A stretch of 64,000 nt of DNA, from NCBI GenBank assembly GCA_965229335.1, contig OZ245874.1, forward strand, positions 682,001 to 746,000, given 5' to 3'. This DNA comes from JAFKFH01 sp017307375 (GTDB taxonomy: Bacteria; Pseudomonadota; Alphaproteobacteria; Ferrovibrionales; Ferrovibrionaceae). A program made the position numbers and the translations under genes. Below, piece after piece: positions 59,114 to 64,000 of the stretch. The notes under the pieces were generated by a model. That model had not been told where the DNA came from and made no database searches. It saw only the letters and a program-made list of their open reading frames with translations. Every line of letters starts with the position of its first letter. Position 1 is the first letter of the stretch.

Positions 59114-59622
59114 CTGCCGGGCTGCCCGTGCGCGCCGCCGCGCGCCTGGTGATCCTGGACCCGGCCGACCGGGTGCTGCTGTTCCAGGTCGAGGGACCGG
59201 TCGGCCGCGATCCCGCCCAGCCCGACCGCCGGCGCTTCTGGATGACGCCGGGCGGCGGGGTCGAGCCGGGCGAGGATTTTCCCGACACCGCGGCGCGCGA
59301 ACTGGCCGAGGAAACCGGGATCAGCGCCGCCATCGGGCCGCTGCTGGCCGAGCGGCGGCGCGAAGTCGTGCTGGGACGGTCCGGCGGCCTGGTGCCCGGT
59401 CTGGTCCACGAACGCTATTTCCTGGTGCGGGCCGCGGTGGCGGCGGTCGACGACTCGGGCTGGCTCGACTATGAGCGCCAGGACATTCTCGACCATCGCT
59501 GGTGGACGCTGGCCGATCTCGGCGCCACGACGGACCTGGTGGTGCCCAAGGGGCTGCATGGGCTGCTGGCTGCGCTGGCCGGCGGCGGCGTTCCCGCGGT
59601 GCCGTTGGCCTGGACCCAATGA
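59110..59622 (+). CDS. Nudix hydrolase 1
   Basis: A 170-residue Nudix protein that cleaves a nucleoside diphosphate linked to another group. The Nudix box is complete: GGGVEPGEDFPDTAARELAEETGI with the metal-binding Glu residues. N-terminal strand VRAAARLVILDPADRVLLFQVEG. The substrate is unknown; the long insert before the box (PVGRDPAQPDRRRFWMTP) is a subgroup feature. The ATG overlaps the aroA-like stop and its stop overlaps the second Nudix gene (ATGA at both ends). Confidence 0.88.
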   Translation: MTAGLPVRAAARLVILDPADRVLLFQVEGPVGRDPAQPDRRRFWMTPGGGVEPGEDFPDTAARELAEETGISAAIGPLLAERRREVVLGRSGGLVPGLVHERYFLVRAAVAAVDDSGWLDYERQDILDHRWWTLADLGATTDLVVPKGLHGLLAALAGGGVPAVPLAWTQ

Positions 59623-60023
59623 CCTCGCCGACGCGGGTCTCGGTCAAGGGTGTCGTGCTGCTGGCCGGCCGGGCCGCCCTGCTGATGAACGAGCGCGACG
59701 ACTGGGAACTGCCGGGCGGACGCCTCGAACCCGGCGAGGAGCCGGAAACCTGCGTGGTCAGGGAAATCGCCGAGGAACTGGGGCTGGTCGCCCGCGATCC
59801 GGTCCTGCTCGACGTCTGGCTCTATCGCATTCCGGACAAGGGCGACGTCCTGATCGTCACCTATGGCGTGACGGTCGACGAGGCACCGGCCCGGATCAGC
59901 GACGAGCATCGCGCGCTCGGCTTGTTCACGGCGGCCGAGATGTCCGCGCTGCCCATGCCCGAAGGCTATCGCCGGTCGATCCGCGACTGGATGTCACGCT
60001 GCGGGATTCCGCTGCAGGAATAA
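59619..60023 (+). CDS. Nudix hydrolase 2
   Basis: A 134-residue Nudix protein with a complete box GGRLEPGEEPETCVVREIAEELGL. It opens with VSVKGVVLLAGRAALLMNERDDWELPGG, the usual form of the small MutT-like or ADP-ribose group. Two adjacent Nudix genes with different substrates are probable, since the sequences outside the box are unlike. It is coupled by 4 nt to Nudix 1 and lies 46 nt before cmk, in the place where AroA's C-terminal half would be expected. Confidence 0.88.
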   Translation: MTSPTRVSVKGVVLLAGRAALLMNERDDWELPGGRLEPGEEPETCVVREIAEELGLVARDPVLLDVWLYRIPDKGDVLIVTYGVTVDEAPARISDEHRALGLFTAAEMSALPMPEGYRRSIRDWMSRCGIPLQE

Positions 60024-60069
60024 GTCTATAGTCCGGTTTTCGTCAGCATCTGGAGGGTCGCCCGCCGCC

Positions 60070-60714
60070 ATGTCCATCATCATTGCCGTCGACGGCCCGG
60101 TTGCGGCCGGCAAGGGTACCCTGGCCCGCAAGCTGGCCGCGCATTTCGGCTATGCCTATCTCGATACCGGCAGCCTCTATCGCGCCTGCGGCCTGCGCGC
60201 CCTGCTGGAGGGCGCGGATCCCGCCGACCCGGACGCCGCCGTCCAGGCCGCGCGCCACATCACCTCGGGCGACCTGACCGCGGCGGCGCTGCGCGACGAG
60301 GCGACCGGCCAGGCGGCGTCCAAGGTCGCCGCGATCCCGGCGGTGCGGGCGACGCTGCTCGACTGGCAGCGCGACTATGCCGCCAATCCGCCGGGCGGCG
60401 AGCCGGGCGCGGTGCTCGACGGGCGCGACATCGGTACCGTGGTCTGCCCGGATGCGACGGTGAAGCTCTACGTCACCGCCTCGGCGGCGGTGCGCGCCCA
60501 TCGCCGCTGGCTCGAACTGACCGGCAAGGGCCAGGACGTCACCGAGGCGCAGGTCCTGGCCGATCTGGAGGAGCGCGATGCCCGCGATTCGGCCCGCGCG
60601 GTGGCGCCGTTGAAGCCGGCCGACGACGCCGTCTTGCTTGACACGTCGAATTTGGCTATAGAAGCCGCGTTCGAGAAGGCGCGGGCGATCATCGCCGGGT
60701 GCCTTCGGGCATAA
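60070..60714 (+). CDS. cmk: Cytidylate kinase
   Basis: A 214-residue kinase that phosphorylates CMP and dCMP with ATP. P-loop AVDGPVAAGKGTLARKLA (Lys15), YLDTGSLYRACGLRA, DGRDIGTVVCPDATVKLYVTA and the Arg-rich LID ERDARDSARAVAPLKPA are present, with the CMP-binding insert expected for the bacterial enzyme. The position between an aroA-type gene and rpsA is the common alphaproteobacterial order. Confidence 0.95.
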   Translation: MSIIIAVDGPVAAGKGTLARKLAAHFGYAYLDTGSLYRACGLRALLEGADPADPDAAVQAARHITSGDLTAAALRDEATGQAASKVAAIPAVRATLLDWQRDYAANPPGGEPGAVLDGRDIGTVVCPDATVKLYVTASAAVRAHRRWLELTGKGQDVTEAQVLADLEERDARDSARAVAPLKPADDAVLLDTSNLAIEAAFEKARAIIAGCLRA

Positions 60715-60717
60715 CCA

Positions 60718-60739
60718 GGGCCCGGCCGGCGCCGGACCC
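60718..60739 (+). terminator. Hairpin after cmk
   Basis: GGG-C-CCGGC and GCCGG-A-CCC form an 8-bp stem with one mismatch and a CGGC loop, 3 nt after the cmk stop codon. Moderate; rpsA probably has its own promoter in the remaining 130 nt. Confidence 0.45.
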
Positions 60740-60869
60740 TTGCAATGAACCAGCCCCCGCGTGCGCCGGTGCGGGGTCAGCGGCCGACCGACCCATCCTT
60801 GTCATCCGGGCTCGTCAAAGCCCCGCGACAGCGACCGGCCTTAAACATGGGGTCTCTCTAGGAGAACGG

Positions 60870-62582
60870 ATGAACAGCTTTGCTGCCGCCGCCGGCCAGA
60901 TGCCGGCAACCGACGAATTTGCCGCGCTGCTCGAAGAGTCGTTCGGCGGTTCGTCGCTCGAAGGCTCGGTCGTCAAGGGCATCGTGCTCGCGGTCGAGAA
61001 GGACTTCGTCATGGTCGATGTCGGCCTGAAGTGCGAAGGCCGCATCCCGCTCAAGGAATTCGTCGGCCCCGGCCGCGCCAACGAGATCAAGATCGGCGAC
61101 ACCGTCGAGGTCTATCTCGAGCGCATCGAGAACGCGATGGGCGAAGCGGTGGTCAGCCGCGACAAGGCCCGCCGCGAAGAAGCCTGGGTCAAGCTCGAGG
61201 CCGCTTTCGCCGCCAACCAGCGCGTCGAAGGCGTGATCTTCGGCCGCGTCAAGGGCGGCTTCACCGTCGATCTGTCGGGCGCCGTGGCGTTCCTGCCGGG
61301 CAGCCAGGTCGACATCCGTCCGGTCCGCGACGTCGGCCCGCTGATGAACAGCCCGCTGCAGTTCCAGATCCTCAAGATGGATCGCCGCCGCGGCAACATC
61401 GTCGTGTCGCGCCGCGCCGTACTCGAGGAGAGCCGCGCCGAGGCCCGTTCGGAACTGGTCGCCAACCTCAAGGAAGGCCAGATCCTCGACGGCGTGGTCA
61501 AGAACATCACCGATTACGGTGCGTTCGTGGACCTGGGCGGCGTCGACGGCCTCTTGCATGTCACCGACATCGCCTGGCGCCGCGTCAACCATCCGTCGGA
61601 AGTCCTGTCGATCGGCCAGACCGTTCGCGTCCAGGTCATCCGCGTCAACCCGGAAACCCAGCGCATCTCGCTCGGCATGAAGCAGCTCGAGGCCGATCCG
61701 TGGGATGGCGTCGGCGCCAAGTATCCGGTCGGCGTGAAGTTCAAGGGCCGCGTGACCAACATCACCGACTACGGCGCGTTCGTCGAGCTGGAGCCGGGCG
61801 TTGAAGGCCTCGTGCACGTCTCGGAGATGAGCTGGACGAAGAAGAACGTCCATCCGGGCAAGATCGTGTCGACCAGCCAGGAAGTCGAGGTGATGATCCT
61901 CGAAGTCGACCCGAACAAGCGCCGCATCTCGCTCGGCCTCAAGCAGTGCCTGGCCAATCCGTGGGAAGTCTTCGCCGAGAAGCATCCCGTCGGCACGGTC
62001 ATCGAGGGCGAGATCAAGAACATCACCGAGTTCGGTCTGTTCATCGGTCTCGACGGCGGCGTGGACGGCATGGTCCACATGTCGGACATCGACTGGAACA
62101 CCCCCGGCGAGCAGGCCATCCAGCGCTACAAGAAGGCCGACATGGTCAAGGCGCAGGTGCTGGACGTCGATATCGAGAAGGAGCGCATCTCCCTCGGCAT
62201 CAAGCAGCTCGAAGGCGACCCCTTCGCGGCCGCCGGCAACATCAACAAGGGCGACATCGTGACCTGCACGGTCACCGCGTCGGACGTCAAGGGCATCTCG
62301 GTCTCGATCGAGGGCGGGCTGATGGGCTACATCCGTAAGTCCGAGCTCAGCCGCGACCGCGCCGAGCAGCGCCCCGAGCGCTTCGCCGTCGGCGACAAGG
62401 TCGACGCCCGCGTCACCGCGATCGACACCAAGGCGCGCAAGATCACGCTGTCGATCAAGGCGCGCGAAGTGGCCGAAGAGAAGGAAGCCGTGGACACCTA
62501 CGGTTCGTCCGACTCGGGCGCCTCGCTCGGCGACATCCTCGGCGCCGCGCTGCGCCGCAAGCAGGAGCAGAACAACGGCTGA
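60870..62582 (+). CDS. rpsA: 30S ribosomal protein S1
   Basis: A 570-residue S1 with six S1 OB-fold repeats (roughly 31-97, 115-180, 201-269, 286-356, 373-443, 457-530). Repeats 3-5 carry the RNA-binding text, e.g. GVVKNITDYGAFVDLGGVDGLLHVTDI and GRVTNITDYGAFVELEPGVEGLVH. It holds mRNA leaders on the ribosome. AGGAGAA lies 6 nt before the ATG at 60870; the open frame upstream is not coding. A strong terminator follows. Confidence 0.97.
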   Translation: MNSFAAAAGQMPATDEFAALLEESFGGSSLEGSVVKGIVLAVEKDFVMVDVGLKCEGRIPLKEFVGPGRANEIKIGDTVEVYLERIENAMGEAVVSRDKARREEAWVKLEAAFAANQRVEGVIFGRVKGGFTVDLSGAVAFLPGSQVDIRPVRDVGPLMNSPLQFQILKMDRRRGNIVVSRRAVLEESRAEARSELVANLKEGQILDGVVKNITDYGAFVDLGGVDGLLHVTDIAWRRVNHPSEVLSIGQTVRVQVIRVNPETQRISLGMKQLEADPWDGVGAKYPVGVKFKGRVTNITDYGAFVELEPGVEGLVHVSEMSWTKKNVHPGKIVSTSQEVEVMILEVDPNKRRISLGLKQCLANPWEVFAEKHPVGTVIEGEIKNITEFGLFIGLDGGVDGMVHMSDIDWNTPGEQAIQRYKKADMVKAQVLDVDIEKERISLGIKQLEGDPFAAAGNINKGDIVTCTVTASDVKGISVSIEGGLMGYIRKSELSRDRAEQRPERFAVGDKVDARVTAIDTKARKITLSIKAREVAEEKEAVDTYGSSDSGASLGDILGAALRRKQEQNNG

Positions 62583-62615
62583 TGCCGTCGTTCCGCAAGC
62601 TGCGGATCCTGAAGG

Positions 62616-62648
62616 CGCCCCCGGAGCAATCCGGGGGCGTTTTCTTTT
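62616..62648 (+). terminator. rpsA terminator
   Basis: CGCCCCCGGA (62616-62625) pairs with TCCGGGGGCG (62630-62639) with a GCAA tetraloop, followed by TTTTCTTTT. A strong intrinsic terminator, 34 nt after the rpsA stop; the T-tract overlaps the end of the convergent VOC gene. Confidence 0.92.
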
Positions 62649-63030
62649 AGTCGTTGCAGACCACCGCGATCTTGTTGCCGGCCGGGTCGCGCATGTAGGC
62701 CGCATACCACTTCGGCCCGTAATGCGGGCGCGGACCCGGTGCGCCCTCGTCGCTGCCGCCCTTGGCCATCGCCGCGGCATGGAAGGCGTCGACCTCGGCA
62801 TGGCTGCCGGCCATGAAGCCGACCATCGTGCCGTTGCCCGCCGTGGCCGGCCGGCCGTCGAACGGCCGGGCCACCCACAGCGTGAAATCCTTGCCCTCGC
62901 CGCCTGCCGAATAGGCGCGCCAGCCCGGGAAGTCGGCGTGCGACGCCCATCCGATCGTCGCCAGCACGGCATCGTAGAAGGCCGTCGACGCCGCGTGGTC
63001 GTTTGCCCCCACCGTCACGTAAGTGGCCAT
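62647..63030 (-). CDS. VOC-family (glyoxalase-like) protein
   Basis: A 127-residue vicinal-oxygen-chelate protein: YVTVGANDHAASTAFYDAVLATIGW, FTLWVARPFDGRPATAGNGTMVGFMAGSHAEVDAFHAAAMAKGG and YAAYMRDPAGNKIAVVC. The C-terminal Glu-type ligand position reads NKIAVV, so metal binding may be incomplete. Small proteins of this type are often glyoxalase- or bleomycin-resistance-like, but no substrate can be given. AGGAGG precedes the ATG at 63030, and the gene is alone. Confidence 0.85.
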   Translation of the reverse strand: MATYVTVGANDHAASTAFYDAVLATIGWASHADFPGWRAYSAGGEGKDFTLWVARPFDGRPATAGNGTMVGFMAGSHAEVDAFHAAAMAKGGSDEGAPGPRPHYGPKWYAAYMRDPAGNKIAVVCND

Positions 63031-63226
63031 GGAACGTTTCCTCCTCACAGGTTGTGACCGTCGGCAGACTACGCGCAGGCTTACGAACATATCAAGAACA
63101 AGTGGTGCGTCGGTACAGCGGCCAAGGCCGCGAATCGGCTGTTTTGCTCGGGCGGCCGGTCTGATATGGTCCGGCCCGTTCCCCGCCCCCGGATGGCGGG
63201 GCGAACCTCCGAGAAGGCACAAGGTT

Positions 63227-64000
63227 ATGGCTTACAAGGTTGCCGTTGTCGGCGCCACCGGTGTGGTGGGCCACGAGATGCTGAACATCCTCAACGAGCG
63301 TACGTTCCCGGTCAGCGAGGTGGTCGCGCTGGCGTCGCGCCGGTCGATCGGCAAGGAAGTCTCGTTCGGCGACCGCACGCTCAAGGTCAAGGCGCTCGAG
63401 GATTTCGACTTCACCGGCACCGATATCGCGCTGTTCTCGGCCGGCGGCGCGGTGTCCAAGGAATGGGCGCCGAAGGCGGCCGCCCAGGGCGCCGTGGTCA
63501 TCGACAATTCGTCGCACTGGCGCATGCACGAGGACGTGCCGCTGGTGGTGCCGGAGGTGAATGCCGACGCGATCGCCGGCTACACCAAGCGCCGCATCAT
63601 CGCCAATCCCAACTGCTCGACCGCCCAGCTCGTCGTCGCGCTGAAGCCGCTGCACGACCGGGCCCGCATCAAGCGCGTCGTCGTCGCGACCTACCAGTCG
63701 ACCTCGGGCGCCGGCAACGAGGCGATGGACGAGCTGTTCAGCCAGACCAAGGCGATCTACGTCAACGACCCGATCGAGCCGAAGAAGTTCACCAAGCAGA
63801 TCGCCTTCAACGTCATTCCTCACATCGACGTCTTCATGGAAGACGGCTACACGAAGGAGGAGTGGAAGATGACGGCCGAGACCAAGAAGATCCTCGACCC
63901 GAAGATCAAGCTGACCGCGACCTGCGTGCGCGTGCCGGTCTTCGTCGGCCATTCCGAGGCGGTCAACATCGAATTCGAGGATGCGCTGTCGGCCGACGAG
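63227..64000 (+). CDS. asd: Aspartate-semialdehyde dehydrogenase, N-terminal part
   Basis: The window ends inside this gene: 258 of about 340 residues are visible. It reduces aspartyl phosphate to aspartate semialdehyde with NADPH, the branch point to lysine, threonine and methionine. NADP loop VAVVGATGVVGHEML (residues 5-19), catalytic Cys in IIANPNCSTAQLV (about 130) and the substrate segment VATYQSTSGAGNEAMDEL are clear. It often follows leuB in related genomes; here it lies 12 kb from leuC with no leuD or leuB between. Confidence 0.95.
   Translation, partial: MAYKVAVVGATGVVGHEMLNILNERTFPVSEVVALASRRSIGKEVSFGDRTLKVKALEDFDFTGTDIALFSAGGAVSKEWAPKAAAQGAVVIDNSSHWRMHEDVPLVVPEVNADAIAGYTKRRIIANPNCSTAQLVVALKPLHDRARIKRVVVATYQSTSGAGNEAMDELFSQTKAIYVNDPIEPKKFTKQIAFNVIPHIDVFMEDGYTKEEWKMTAETKKILDPKIKLTATCVRVPVFVGHSEAVNIEFEDALSADE

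Overview
The window is GC-rich, gene-dense DNA that looks like the chromosome of an alphaproteobacterium, probably Rhodospirillales-like (the order is a guess). The evidence is the order ffh-rpsP-rimM-trmD-rplS-leuC, the rpmB/DUF3108 neighbourhood, the FYDLN-acid zinc-ribbon gene next to an aroA remnant, cmk and rpsA, and a predominance of dehydrogenases and acyl-CoA enzymes. I saw no CRISPR array, insertion sequence or prophage module. Both ends cut genes: a sensor kinase on the left and asd on the right.

Layout. 1-8.8 kb: sensor kinase tail, thiolase, a MarR/AlkD-like repair pair, Fe-type superoxide dismutase under a Fur-like box, a FIST-GGDEF cyclase, a DUF1127 protein, a LysR regulator and a DegT aminotransferase. 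8.9-13.6 kb: a bufferin-type operon (precursor, MNIO enzyme, partner) translationally coupled to a peroxiredoxin and a membrane adenylate cyclase, behind a leader with two overlapping hairpins. 13.7-19.7 kb: a ketone-body operon (3-hydroxybutyrate dehydrogenase, patatin, acetoacetate decarboxylase, a DoxX-DoxX-NDH-2 fusion, LysR) and a small secreted protein. 19.8-33.9 kb: a catabolic regulon (Baeyer-Villiger-type monooxygenase, crotonase, TetR repressor, two acyl-CoA dehydrogenases, acyl-CoA ligases, SMP-30-type lactonase, two SDRs, a periplasmic binding protein) tied together by four copies of one dyad operator. 34-37.9 kb: a DUF393/SDR/DUF2256/FeS-photolyase group and an autoregulated TetR-NTF2 pair.

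38.05-40.36 kb holds the most unusual gene: a complete phage T7-type single-subunit RNA polymerase of 769 residues, with the catalytic residues I can align all present, standing alone between ordinary chromosomal genes. It is followed by a nucleotide-sugar dehydrogenase, fumC with an unknown coupled gene, rpmB, meaB, DUF3108, a MAPEG protein, a PHB-depolymerase-like esterase, a small ABM/membrane-protein operon with paired operators, and a MarR regulator.

50-64 kb is housekeeping: leuC, rplS, trmD, rimM, rpsP and ffh on the minus strand, a hybrid histidine kinase, tRNA-Ala(GGC) and the FYDLN protein; then on the plus strand a degenerate half-length aroA homologue, two Nudix hydrolases, cmk, rpsA and the start of asd, with a VOC protein on the minus strand.

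How the parts may work together (inference): the 20-33 kb regulon reads as oxidation of a cyclic alcohol to a ketone, oxygen insertion to a lactone, hydrolysis, CoA activation and beta-oxidation, derepressed by a CoA-ester or pathway ligand of the TetR protein. The 13.7-18.4 kb operon would oxidise 3-hydroxybutyrate to acetoacetate and acetone while its own NADH dehydrogenase returns electrons to quinone.
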